A DNA stretch of 64,000 nucleotides from Saprospirales bacterium. Its GTDB lineage: Bacteria; Bacteroidota; Bacteroidia; Chitinophagales; JADIYW01. The first letter of the stretch is position 1, and the number at the start of each line of letters is the position of its first letter. Under the pieces are notes generated by a model that was not told where the DNA came from, searched no databases, and worked only from the letters and a program-made list of their open reading frames with translations. Of this stretch, positions 1 to 8,605 are shown one piece after another. The translations under genes and the position numbers were made by a program. Location: the NCBI GenBank assembly GCA_016711605.1, contig JADJSS010000009.1:1-64000 (forward strand). The letters are read 5' to 3'.

Positions 1-227
1 ATATCAGTAGTATTAAAACTAGTTCGAGTTGTTCCATTAGGATTTTTAACAATAACATTCCAATTTGAATTCTGACTATCAGACCACATAAATGTAACAA
101 TACCTGAAGTTCCTGATTTTGCTCCAGATATAGAAGTAAATTTAAAATTATTTGTTTCAGTATCTTTTTTGCAACTCCATTGCAACAGAATAATTGCTAT
201 AACAAAAAGAAGCGATTTGATTTTCAT
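1..227 (-). CDS. Putative lipoprotein, 3' end outside window (partial)
   Basis: Reading the minus strand from an ATG at 225-227 gives an open frame that runs off the left edge. It begins MKIKSLLFVIAIILLQWSCKK, a short lipoprotein signal with the lipobox cysteine followed by two lysines, so the product is probably anchored in the outer membrane or periplasm. The visible mature part contains a segment close to FMWSDSQNSNWNVIVKN. The lipoprotein at 3597-4007 has FTWTDSFNNRWNVKITS at the corresponding place, so the two are paralogues. Both stand divergently beside copies of the same helical protein (300-1660 and 4047-5425). No enzymatic function is recognised; a small beta-sandwich is possible but not shown. 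Confidence 0.75.
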   Translation of the reverse strand, partial: MKIKSLLFVIAIILLQWSCKKDTETNNFKFTSISGAKSGTSGIVTFMWSDSQNSNWNVIVKNPNGTTRTSFNTTD

Positions 228-299
228 TTTTATTGTTTTAAATTATTAACTTGTAAATTCATTTCAAATATACATTTTTTTTAATAAAAAAGTACTTCT

Positions 300-1660
300 A
301 TGAAAAAGTCTAAGTTTTTTGAATTGCTTTCATCGTTCAATAAAAAACAATTACAAGAATTATCTAAATTGATTAAAAATAACGAAGAAGAAAATTTAAT
401 TGGTCTTTTTAATTATTTATCTATACATATTCCTAGTAAATCAAACGATACAGTATTTAGTAGAGAAGCTGTTTTAAGAAATTTATACAAAAACAAATTA
501 GATGAGAAAAATTACAAAATATATTGAATGATGGAGTTAAATTGTGTGAATGGGTAATTATCAAGCAAGATATTGAAAATGATAAATTTAAACAACAAAT
601 AATTTTAGCTGATTATTACCAGAAACACCAATTAAATAAATATTTTAATCAACACATAAATTCTATTAAGGAAGAAATAAGATTAAACAAAGAAAACAGA
701 AATACTTATTATTATCTGTATAAATTAGAATATTTAGTTATTGAGCAAGAGTTAATAACAAATTTAAGAAAAATAAATTATTCAAAATTGAGTACTTATT
801 TGAATATATTTTATGAAATTGAACAACTCAAAATAAAATGTGTTACCATTACTAGTCTACATAACGATTTACAACTATTGCCACTTAAGAGTATATTGTA
901 TGAGCAATATCATAATTGCTACACATTGTTGAAGTCTGAAACAGAAGAAGAATATATAAAATTTTGGAATGAACTTGTGTTAGTTGCAGAAAGTATTGAA
1001 AAAGCAGATTTGGGCTTGATTGTAAATATATTTTATAGTTTCTGTATTAGTCAACTTAATAAAAACAATATAGTATTTTATGAACATCTTTTAAATGCAT
1101 ATATATTCAGTTTAGAAAATAATATATTATTTGAAGATAATGATTTATTATTACCATCACACTTTAAGAATATTATTACAATTAGTTTGCGCTTAAATAA
1201 ATTAGATTATGCGTATGAATTTGAAATCAATATAAAAACTATCTTCCTGAAGATAACAAAGAAGATGTTTATAACTATAACTTAGCACATATATATTTCT
1301 ATCAAAATAAATATGATGATGTACTAACACTTTTAGTACAATCAAAATTTACTGATGTCTTTTATAAATTAAGCAGTAGGGTTTTGCAAATTAAAACATA
1401 TTCTGAATTATCTATACTAAATCAAAAATACGATGATGTATTAGAAAGCAGTTAAACGCCTTTAAAAATACATTTATACCAATAAAGAAATAAATGAATT
1501 TTATGCAACAAACTACAAGAATTTCTTTAAAATAATAAATAAAATATTAAACTCAACAAAAGATGATTTTGATTTGAATGTAGATAATATTAAAAATACA
1601 AAACCATTACCTGAATCAGATTGGTTAAGTGTATTTATAACGAAATTGAACAATAGATAG
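300..1660 (+). pseudogene. Helical-repeat hypothetical protein, copy 1, broken by about four frame changes
   Basis: The intact family member would be about 450 residues and rich in helices. This copy starts MKKSKFFELLSSFNKKQLQEL, then changes frame near 523, near 1225, near 1453 and near 1466. Each change is equivalent to one missing base. Translating across them recovers the whole family pattern, including NKEDVY, DVFYKLSSR and a C-terminal SDWLSVFITKLNNR before the stop at 1658-1660. It aligns end to end with the copy at 4047-5425. It resembles a widespread uncharacterised Bacteroidota family of helical, TPR-like cytoplasmic proteins; no function is known to me. With four breaks it is probably decayed, although clustered sequencing deletions cannot be excluded. 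It lies 72 bases from the divergent lipoprotein start. Confidence 0.7.
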
Positions 1661-1698
1661 TATAATTAATTTCTATTTTGAGAGTTTAATATTTATAG

Positions 1699-1729
1699 AA
1701 AAAGCCATTTCAAAAATGAAATGGCTTTA
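1699..1729 (+). terminator. Intrinsic-type hairpin after helical protein copy 1
   Basis: The arms AAAGCCATTTC and GAAATGGCTTT are perfect complements around a short AT loop. The hairpin sits about 40 bases after the stop of the broken copy 1. The T-run is short, so termination strength is uncertain. Confidence 0.6.
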
Positions 1730-1788
1730 ACTCGTTTATAAAATTATTTAATTTTATAAATTAGGCATAGTACTAATAATGTTATTAC

Positions 1789-1893
1789 TTACTGGGGTAA
1801 GTTTGGCATAGTACTAATAATGTTTGTTGTCGGTTGGCTAGTTCCAGATAATAATGAACTAAGTGCGATAATAATTGAAATAATTGCTGTCAT
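1789..1893 (-). CDS. Possible small hydrophobic peptide with a repeated tail
   Basis: An ATG at 1891-1893 on the minus strand opens a 34-codon frame: MTAIISIIIALSSLLSGTSQ followed by PTTNIISTMPNLPQ. The N-terminal half is hydrophobic like a signal or membrane segment. Just beyond the stop the DNA repeats itself in another frame and again encodes NIISTMPNL, ending at 1754. If one base is missing near 1796, the peptide would be about 46 residues with two NIISTMPNL copies. No family is recognised and no clear promoter or ribosome site was seen, so the gene may not be real. Confidence 0.25.
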   Translation of the reverse strand: MTAIISIIIALSSLLSGTSQPTTNIISTMPNLPQ

Positions 1894-1984
1894 AATGTTT
1901 TAATTTTAAATGTTAGTAATAATTATTGATTAAAAATACTCAAATAAATACAAAAAAAGAATATGATATTTATTTTTAAAAATT

Positions 1985-2230
1985 AACATTTATTCGTATT
2001 TTGATATTTTAAACAACAGCATCAACGCTTTTAAAAAATATGTTTACACCAACGAAGAACTCAATGATTATTATAAAACTCGATATAAAAATTTTATAAA
2101 ATCGGTTTTAAAACTCATTCAATTAAACGCAGATAAAACACAAATACAAAAATACATTGAAGAACTGAACGCCAACAAAGATGTTCTGGAACATAAATGG
2201 TTGATAGATTCAGCAACTGAACTATTGTAA
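1985..2230 (+). pseudogene. 3' fragment of a third helical-protein copy
   Basis: This 81-codon open stretch reads YFDILNNSINAFKKYVYTNE and ends with EHKWLIDSATELL before a TAA at 2228-2230. It aligns with the last 80 residues of the protein at 4047-5425 (YFEIL...NNAFKKYVYTNEE...YDWLKENATKFLKK) and with the 3' end of copy 1. There is no start codon or upstream homologous region, so it is a truncated remnant. Together with the other two copies it shows that this locus expanded by tandem duplication and then partly deleted. Confidence 0.75.
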
Positions 2231-2238
2231 ACAAAATA

Positions 2239-2267
2239 AAAACATCCAAGCATAAAACTTGGATGTT
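2239..2267. terminator. Hairpin between convergent copy-3 fragment and lipoprotein gene
   Basis: The arms AACATCCAAG and CTTGGATGTT are perfectly complementary around an AAT-rich loop. It lies between the stop of the copy-3 fragment and the stop of the minus-strand lipoprotein gene, so it may serve both directions. Confidence 0.55.
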
Positions 2268-2289
2268 CTGAACTAAATTACAAAAGAAA

Positions 2290-3406
2290 TTAATATCCTT
2301 TTAAACTCTGTATCATTGCTAACAGTTGTGCTTCTGTTACTTCAACTGGATTAAATGTTAATGTGGAATATGTTTTACCAGGCGCAGGTGTGGGAACTAT
2401 TGCAGTTTTTACTTCGGCATAATACTTTCCATCTTTTATGCTGAACGCAATAAATTTTCCATCTAAACCAATTGGACTTAAATTTTCATTGGTGTAAAAT
2501 CCTTCCTTTGTTGGTATTGCGTTAAATATTGGATTCGGAACTTTTATTAAAATATTTAATGCTTTTGGTTTAAAATAAACATAAGACGTTTGCATTCTAT
2601 AAAATACCGTATCTGGATTATTAAAATGGTCGTTGAAATAACGAAACAGTTTTGTTTTTGGTCTGATCAAAATTTAATGCATCGCAATTTAACCATACAT
2701 CAAAATTTTGGATTGCATAAGAAACAGAGTCTTTTTGTATACTATTTGCTTTTGGAATAAAATCAGCACCACGACCCCAAGCCATTTCCCAAAGAATACC
2801 TTTATTCATTAACTTAGAACGAATTAAACTTACAGGTCTTGCTTCATAATCCAATCCTTCTAATTGATAAAACAATGTTGTGTCACCTAACCAGATTGGA
2901 ATATCAAAATTAAAAGTATCCGTACTGAATGCTAATGGTGTTGTCGTTGGAACAGTTGCAACAATAGGATTAATAACTGAATTTGATGGAATTAATAAAT
3001 TACTACCTTCAGTAGCTGAAATAAAAATTTCACAATAACTAATTAACTGTTGATTCGTATTTGTAACCGTTGGTTTGTCATAAAAAATCATATTATCAAT
3101 ATCCAGAACATCAGTATATTCTAGTTTTACTAATCCAGTTGGAAATGTACCATCTTTTCGTTTGAAAGCATTAGGTTTTATATATAATTTTGCACCACTA
3201 CCTGCAGTAAAAATCCCACCAACTGCTGGATCTATAGTAAAGGTTGTTTTTTTTGTTTTATTCTTATCAAAAAAGGATTGCAGTTTGTCAATGTCTTTTT
3301 GATGTGCAGCATTCACATCAGGATTTTGTGGTGTTTCATTCTTTTTACAACTTTGTATTACTAATACAAGTAACATAAGAAAGCTGATTTTTTTAATTGT
3401 CTTCAT
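2290..3406 (-). pseudogene. Lipoprotein with a ZU5-like N-terminal region, one frame break
   Basis: The gene starts at 3406 with a lipoprotein signal (MKTIKKISFLMLLVLVIQSC, cysteine followed by KK). The mature N-terminus has TFTIDPAVGGIFTAGSGAKL and IKPNAF, a pattern seen in exported Bacteroidota proteins with ZU5-like beta domains. The frame ends prematurely near 2621, while the adjacent frame continues LFRYFNDHFNNPDTVFY to a stop at 2290. The two overlap between 2621 and 2670. Removing one A from the run at about 2648-2651 would join them into one protein of about 370 residues. It is surface or periplasmic, with no known activity. Whether the break is natural or a base-calling error cannot be decided here. 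Confidence 0.7.
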
Positions 3407-3596
3407 TGTTTAATTATTTACGTTTTAAAATTTTATCAACGTAAAATTGAATGAAAACAAACTAATAAAAGAATACATTTTTAGCTAAAAATGCTGAATA
3501 ATTAATTGAAAATTACAAGATATTGACAACCAAAATACGTCAAACTATCAATAAAATATGACATTTTCGTAGTTACCAAATTTGAAGAAAATTCTG

Positions 3597-4007
3597 TTAA
3601 TAGCTAATCTGAACGTCACCCATGGTGCCAATAAAAAAGTAGAAACGAAGTCTGTCGTTATAAAAAGTAGCAGTGCTGTTTATTCTTCGTGTACCTTGCA
3701 CATCTACCTGATATTTTTTATTTAAAAGCAAATTACGTACCGTATCAGAAGCTGGTGTAATTTCTTTAACGGAATTATAAATAATAGTTCCTGCAGTATC
3801 AACGCTGGTTATTTTTACGTTCCATCTATTATTAAATGAATCTGTCCATGTAAATTGTGCCAAAGCACCAACGCCTACTTTTTCTCCGTAAAATGTTTTA
3901 AGTTTGATGTTGTCTTGTATAGGTACTAAAATTTTACTTTTATCGTTTTTAGTACAAGCAAAAGCAAACAAAGTCAGAACAGCAATAAATAAGAAATATC
4001 TTTTCAT
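3597..4007 (-). CDS. Putative lipoprotein, paralogue of the 1-227 gene
   Basis: The chosen start is the ATG at 4005-4007, which gives MKRYFLFIAVLTLFAFACTK, a lipoprotein signal with its cysteine at position 18. A longer reading from 4082 would overlap the divergent gene and spoil the signal peptide, so it was not used. The mature part of about 118 residues contains AQFTWTDSFNNRWNVKI, homologous to the fragment at 1-227. Only 39 bases separate it from the divergent helical-protein gene at 4047, so the two probably share a control region. The same pairing at 1-1660 suggests a functional link. The function is unknown. Confidence 0.75.
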   Translation of the reverse strand: MKRYFLFIAVLTLFAFACTKNDKSKILVPIQDNIKLKTFYGEKVGVGALAQFTWTDSFNNRWNVKITSVDTAGTIIYNSVKEITPASDTVRNLLLNKKYQVDVQGTRRINSTATFYNDRLRFYFFIGTMGDVQISY

Positions 4008-4046
4008 AAAAAACAATTTGTATTCAAATATAATATAAAAAATTAA

Positions 4047-5425
4047 ATGCAACAATCTAAACTTATAAAAATATTCTATCAATTAGATGCAGATGAATTT
4101 GCTGCTCTGAAAATTTTTATAAAAGAAAATTGTAAAAATAAAAATTGCATTGCATTATTTGATGTTATTGTAAAACACTATCCAAAAAAATTAGATACAG
4201 AAAGTTTAAACAAACGAACTGTATTTGCAAAAATATTTCCGAAAGAAAACTACAACGATAATAAACTTTTAAAAGTAATGTCTGAATTGTATCGCGGTAT
4301 TGAACAATTTATTATTGCAGAAACGATTCAAAAAGATTTGGCGTATCAAAAATTAGCGATGTTGCAATTTTATTTCAATCATTCGTTAGATGCACAGATT
4401 CCACAAGAAATAAAAGAACTAAACAACTATTTTGAAAACCAGAAATTGGCTTCAAATTTATTTTTAGAGAAAATAAAATTTGAAGAAATACAATTATCCA
4501 TCAATGAGAAAGAAAACAACCGTTATCTTTCTTATCAAGCATTATATGATAGTTTAAGAAATTTTTCTGATACCTATCTAATTAAATTAAAAAATTTAAG
4601 CTTAATAAATCTGAAGGATGATTTGGTAGAAAATGAACCACAAAATCCAATTTATTTAATTCACACCAAACTAAATTATTTACTGCTAAATGATGATGTA
4701 GGAAACTATGATAATTATTTTAATTTAGTAAAACTACATCAATATTCATTAGAAAGCAAAGAACTTAAAACTTGTATTATTATTTTAGTAGATTATTGTA
4801 TCAAAAAAGTAAATGCAAAAAATGAGATTTTCACAACGCATTTATTTCAACTATTTGAATTATTAATTCAACATAATTTATTATTAGAAGATAACAAAAC
4901 AATAACAGCAGCTATTTATAAAAACATTACTACAATTGGTTTGCGCTTGAATAAATTATCATTCATCGAACAATTTTGGAAGAATATAAAGTATATCTTC
5001 CAACAGAAAATAAAGAAGATGTTTATTTGTACAACAAAGCCAACTTATTATTCTATCAAAAAAAATATGAAGATGTTTTAATGCATTTGCGCAACTCAAA
5101 ATTTAAAGATGTATTTTATAAATTAAGCTCAAGACGATTGCAAATAAAGGTGTTCTACACATTATTACAAACTGATGAATCCTATTTTGAAATTTTACAA
5201 AGCACCAATAATGCTTTCAAAAAATACGTTTATACCAACGAAGAAGTAACAGAAAACTATAAAGAAGGCAATAAAAACTTTTTAAAATTTACTTATAAAC
5301 TGCTTGAATTAAACAAGAAACAACAAATAAAAACCGTTAGTTTTTTAACAGAATTAGATACAGCAAAACAAGTTGCTGAATACGATTGGCTGAAAGAAAA
5401 TGCAACAAAATTTTTAAAGAAATAA
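4047..5425 (+). pseudogene. Helical-repeat hypothetical protein, copy 2, single frame break
   Basis: The first frame (4047 onward) encodes MQQSKLIKIFYQLDADEFAA and continues for about 310 family residues; it stops at 5081. The -1 frame from about 4976 then carries the conserved C-terminal third (EEYKVYLPTENKEDVYLYN ... DWLKENATKFLKK) to the stop at 5425. One added T in the TTTT run at 4973-4976 restores FLEEYK and a single protein of 459 residues. It is a soluble helical, TPR-like protein without a signal peptide. Copy 1 breaks within two codons of the same aligned position and in the same direction, which is unusual (see findings). A DinB-like gene follows 3 bases later and may be co-transcribed. 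Confidence 0.75.
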
Positions 5426-5428
5426 CAC

Positions 5429-5893
5429 ATGCAAACCATAAACCTGGCGATAAAAAATTTAGAAACTGCACGACAAAAAAGCTTGCTTGTTTTTAACGCA
5501 ATTCCACACGAACATATTCACTGGAAAATGGACGCTGAATCGATGTCGTTGATTGAAACCGTTCGTCATTTACTAGACTGTGATAAATGGTACATGAAAA
5601 ATATTCAAGATAGAAAAAATGACCATTTAGATTACGATGAATTATTCGGCAACAGACCCTATATTTCTATTGAAAACGAGATTGAAATGAATCAAAAAGC
5701 ACATGCAGATTTTATAGAATACCTAAAAACATTTTCTGATGAAGCATTAGAAAAGACACTATTAAAACGCAGTTCAGGCATGAAAAACTTAGATACTTTT
5801 TTATTAGAAATTGCTTACCACGAAGCGTATCATACTGCTCAAATTCAGGTATATTTGCGTATCTTAAATACACCTAGAGCAAACATTTGGTAA
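5429..5893 (+). CDS. DinB-like metal-dependent protein
   Basis: The 154-residue protein matches the DinB/YfiT four-helix-bundle superfamily in length and motifs. H47 (VRHLLDCDKWY), H131 and H135 (AYHEAYHTAQIQVYLR) are placed like the three histidines that bind a divalent metal in this fold. Bacteroidota encode many such proteins, some acting as thiol-dependent transferases, but the substrate here cannot be predicted. The start lies 3 bases after the stop of the helical-protein gene, so translation may be coupled. No signal peptide is present, so it is cytoplasmic. Confidence 0.85.
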   Translation: MQTINLAIKNLETARQKSLLVFNAIPHEHIHWKMDAESMSLIETVRHLLDCDKWYMKNIQDRKNDHLDYDELFGNRPYISIENEIEMNQKAHADFIEYLKTFSDEALEKTLLKRSSGMKNLDTFLLEIAYHEAYHTAQIQVYLRILNTPRANIW

Positions 5894-5898
5894 AAAAA

Positions 5899-6069
5899 AA
5901 CACATAGTAACATAGATTATAATAATATAGCAAAAAAATAGTGCAATTCATTTCGTCAGTTGAGAAAATCATAGTTGTAAGTTTTGCTTACAATATGTGT
6001 ATCTATATCAAACTACAATTTTGCACTTAACGTCACGCTTCTTTATAATTTTCTATACTTCTATGTGTT
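5899..6069. repeat. Nested palindromic intergenic element
   Basis: The outer arms are AACACATAGTAACATAG at 5899-5915 and, inverted, CTATACTTCTATGTGTT ending at 6069. Inside them lie a second inverted pair around GTGCAA (5941) and TTGCAC (6019-6024), and a small GTAAGTTTTGCTTAC hairpin near 5977-5991. There is no open frame. It fills the whole gap between the DinB-like and truncated-haemoglobin genes and looks like a small non-coding palindromic element or structured RNA. Confidence 0.6.
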
Positions 6070-6080
6070 AAAAAAACTAT

Positions 6081-6467
6081 ATGAAACACGATATACAAAC
6101 ACGCGATGATTTATTTTTATTAGTAAAAACTTTCTACGAAAAATTATTTGCTGATGAACTTTTGCAAACTATTTTTATTGATGTTGCGAAAATTAAATTA
6201 GAAGAACACTTGCCTATTTTGGTCGATTTTTGGGATTCTATTTTATTAGATGGCGATACTTATAGAAGAAATCAAATGGAAAAACACACGGAATTAAATA
6301 AAAAATTTCGTTTAGAAAAACAACATTTTGATCAATGGATTTTTTTATGGAATCAAACTATAGATGAATTATTTATTGGCGAAAAAGCAGAACACGCTAA
6401 ATTTCGTGCAAAATCGATTGCTGATATTATGTCGTACAAAATGGATTATCTGAATAAAGAGTTATAA
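6081..6467 (+). CDS. Group III truncated haemoglobin
   Basis: The 128-residue length and the motif order LEEHLPILVDFWDSIL, EKHTELNKKF and HFDQWIFLWNQTID match group III truncated globins. The histidine of HFDQW is the expected proximal haem ligand. These cytoplasmic proteins bind oxygen or nitric oxide; a role in detoxification or redox sensing is inferred from the family, not shown. It is followed after 89 bases by a VIT1-type metal transporter gene on the same strand. A link through iron is attractive but speculative. Confidence 0.88.
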   Translation: MKHDIQTRDDLFLLVKTFYEKLFADELLQTIFIDVAKIKLEEHLPILVDFWDSILLDGDTYRRNQMEKHTELNKKFRLEKQHFDQWIFLWNQTIDELFIGEKAEHAKFRAKSIADIMSYKMDYLNKEL

Positions 6468-6506
6468 ATTATTGTTTACAGGTAAAAGATTCTAAGATTG
6501 ATTTAG

Positions 6507-6556
6507 AAAAAAAGCGTAAATTGTTAAGCGTAAATCGTACATCATAAATCATCATC
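6507..6556. repeat. Stutter repeat before the VIT1-type gene
   Basis: The spacer iterates drifting copies of a roughly 10-base unit (AGCGTAAATTGTTAAGCGTA, then AATCGTACATCATAAATCAT) right up to the start codon at 6557. Similar stutters precede cmk, queE and the acyl-CoA dehydrogenase gene in this window. Confidence 0.45.
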
Positions 6557-7276
6557 ATGCATTTGCATCCAGAAGCTACCAGACATCTTATTGACCATAA
6601 CGAAGAACATGTAAAAAGCTCTGAATTCATTAAAGATATAGTTATTGGTATGTCTGATGGCTTAACAGTTCCTTTCGCATTGGCTGCTGGTTTAAGTGGT
6701 GCTGTTGATTCTACTGCATTAGTAATTACGGCTGGAATAGCTGAAATTGCTGCTGGTTCCATCGCTATGGGTTTGGGTGGCTACTTGGCTGGTCGCGCAG
6801 AAATTGACCATTACGATTCGGAACAAAAACGAGAATTTTATGAAGTAGAAAATTTGCGTGATAAAGAAATTGCTGAAACGAAAGAAATTTTTACGCACAT
6901 GGGTTTGAGTGCAACTACTGTTGATGCTGCTGTTGAAGAGTTAGCCAAAGACAAAGAAAAATGGGTAAAATTTATGATGAAATATGAGCTCGACTTGGAA
7001 CAACCAGATCCGAAACGTGCGCGTAATTCAGCTTTCACCATTGGTGTTGCCTATATAGTTGGTGGCATCATTCCATTATCGCCATATTTTTTTACAGAAC
7101 ATCCACACGATGGTTTAATCTACTCGGCAATTGTTACATTAATTAGTTTATTTATTTTTGGATATTTCAAATCAAAACTCACCGGACAACCTTTATTTAA
7201 AGGTGCTTTGAAAGTTATGGCAATTGGCGCAATTGCAGCAGCTGCTGCTTATGGCATCGCAAAATTAATTGGTTAA
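6557..7276 (+). CDS. VIT1/CCC1-family iron or manganese transporter
   Basis: The 239-residue integral membrane protein has the family hallmark DIVIGMSDGLTVPFALAAGL near residues 28-47, followed by hydrophobic helices to about 85. A charged cytoplasmic region (about 86-150, with REFYEVENLRDKEIAETKEIF and EKWVKFMMKYELDLE) is rich in acidic residues like the metal-binding domain of VIT1. Three more helices end the protein. Family members export or sequester Fe2+ or Mn2+. The start at 6557 gives the usual histidine-rich N-terminus (HLHPEATRHLIDHNEEH), which could also bind metal. Confidence 0.88.
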   Translation: MHLHPEATRHLIDHNEEHVKSSEFIKDIVIGMSDGLTVPFALAAGLSGAVDSTALVITAGIAEIAAGSIAMGLGGYLAGRAEIDHYDSEQKREFYEVENLRDKEIAETKEIFTHMGLSATTVDAAVEELAKDKEKWVKFMMKYELDLEQPDPKRARNSAFTIGVAYIVGGIIPLSPYFFTEHPHDGLIYSAIVTLISLFIFGYFKSKLTGQPLFKGALKVMAIGAIAAAAAYGIAKLIG

Positions 7277-7566
7277 GAATTACTTATTAAAAGAATATTA
7301 TAACTTTCCTTTATTTAATTACAACAACTACGTAAATTGTAATTTTTACATTGTTGGTATTGAAATGACTTCAAAAATATTTTTATTATTTTTAGTTTTA
7401 TCTATTATTTTTGTGCCGTATTATTTTACTATGTTACTTTTAGAAAAAACATTTCTACACTATCTTATTTTTACTTACATAAGTTCAAGACCAACAAATG
7501 ATATATGAAATAATTTATAAATCAAATTTCAACATTAAAAATAATACAGTATGTATTAATTGACTA
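7277..7566. other. Gap region without convincing gene
   Basis: AT-rich sequence after the transporter. A 79-codon frame at 7269-7508 (hydrophobic, overlapping the transporter stop) has no family resemblance and no ribosome site and is not accepted as a gene. The right end merges into the decayed lipoprotein fragment. Confidence 0.4.
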
Positions 7567-7656
7567 AAATTATACAAAGGAAATAAACTAATTATGACAG
7601 AAGAGTTTAATACAAATGGAACAACATCAGTGATTTGGACTAAGCCTAAATTATAA
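7567..7656 (+). pseudogene. 3' remnant of a lipoprotein paralogue
   Basis: These 29 codons plus stop read KLYKGNKLIMTEEFNTNGTT then SVIWTKPKL. The downstream lipoprotein ends KLYKGNKLIMIEDFNVDGTT SALWSKP. The match also extends a few codons upstream in another frame (LID before VKLYKG). Nothing else of the paralogue is left, so this is the tail of a tandem copy that has been deleted. Confidence 0.8.
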
Positions 7657-7692
7657 AGAAAAACAATTATTTATTATAAACAAAAAAAGAAA

Positions 7693-8451
7693 ATGAAAAA
7701 AGTATTTATTCCGATTTTAGCAATTGCAATTTTGGTAATTGGATTTACCACAACTACAAGTTGTACAAAAAATTGTGACCCAACAGTCGTACGTGATTCA
7801 ACTATTATAACGCAATTTGATACTGTAACGAATACACAGTGGGTACTTCAATATGTAGAAGGTTCGGCTGGTAACAATACCTTCTATGCTCCACAATCTT
7901 TTATAAAAAACGGTAAGGCAACTTTTGCATCCAATTTATATCATGCAAGTCAATGGTTTTCAATTTATGACTTGCCTTTACCAAAAGAAATTAATTTAAA
8001 TTTAGATACAGATAGTTTAAAATTAATTGCTTCAATAAGAAATATAAATGGAGACGGTACTGCAAATGAAATGGACTTGGGACTTATTTACAATTTAAGC
8101 ACTCAAGCACAAGCACAGGCCTCTTGGCAAAAAGGTAGCAATGCAGCATTTTGTTTATTAGGTATAACTGGTCAAACTATAAATAATGTTACAGAACAAC
8201 TTACAAATACTTCTACTTATGAACAATATGCAATAAGTGTACAAGGTAATAATGTTACATCTTATAAAAATACAACAACATTAAAATCAACTCCATACAC
8301 AGGCACAATTGGAAGTTTAAAAGCAGTAAGAGTTGCATTCAGAGGTTACGGTGAAATTGATTATGTAAAATTATATAAAGGAAACAAACTGATTATGATT
8401 GAAGATTTTAATGTTGATGGAACAACATCTGCACTTTGGTCAAAACCGTAA
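7693..8451 (+). CDS. Lipoprotein of unknown function, probable beta-sandwich
   Basis: The 252-residue product starts with MKKVFIPILAIAILVIGFTT and a cysteine in TTSCTKN, a lipoprotein-type signal. The mature part alternates short hydrophobic strands and ends in GEIDYVKLYKGNKLIMIEDF, the kind of C-terminal strand pair seen in LamG-like or concanavalin-like sandwich domains, but no catalytic signature is visible. A decayed copy of its last 29 codons lies directly upstream. It is followed by a strong terminator and is probably a single-gene unit. Function is not assigned. Confidence 0.75.
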   Translation: MKKVFIPILAIAILVIGFTTTTSCTKNCDPTVVRDSTIITQFDTVTNTQWVLQYVEGSAGNNTFYAPQSFIKNGKATFASNLYHASQWFSIYDLPLPKEINLNLDTDSLKLIASIRNINGDGTANEMDLGLIYNLSTQAQAQASWQKGSNAAFCLLGITGQTINNVTEQLTNTSTYEQYAISVQGNNVTSYKNTTTLKSTPYTGTIGSLKAVRVAFRGYGEIDYVKLYKGNKLIMIEDFNVDGTTSALWSKP

Positions 8452-8470
8452 AACAAGTTTATATTTTGTA

Positions 8471-8506
8471 AAAAAACCTTGAAGATTACTCTTCAAGGTT
8501 TTTTTT
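8471..8506 (+). terminator. Intrinsic terminator after lipoprotein gene
   Basis: The arms AACCTTGAAG and CTTCAAGGTT form a perfect stem around ATTACT and are followed by a run of T residues. It lies about 25 bases after the stop codon. Confidence 0.85.
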
Positions 8507-8605
8507 GTACGAATTTGGATTTGTAGGATTATTAGATGAAAGGAATTTTATTAGAAATCATGTCACTCAAATAAATCACAAGAATCATAGTTAAGACAAT
8601 ACAAA

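Noticed and set aside
6469..6762. 97-codon minus-strand ORF overlapping the VIT1-type gene
   Set aside because: It mirrors the strongly conserved transporter frame; the product is a low-complexity shadow.
7269..7508. 79-codon hydrophobic ORF after the VIT1-type gene
   Set aside because: It overlaps the transporter stop, lacks a ribosome site, has an AT-driven composition and matches nothing recognised.
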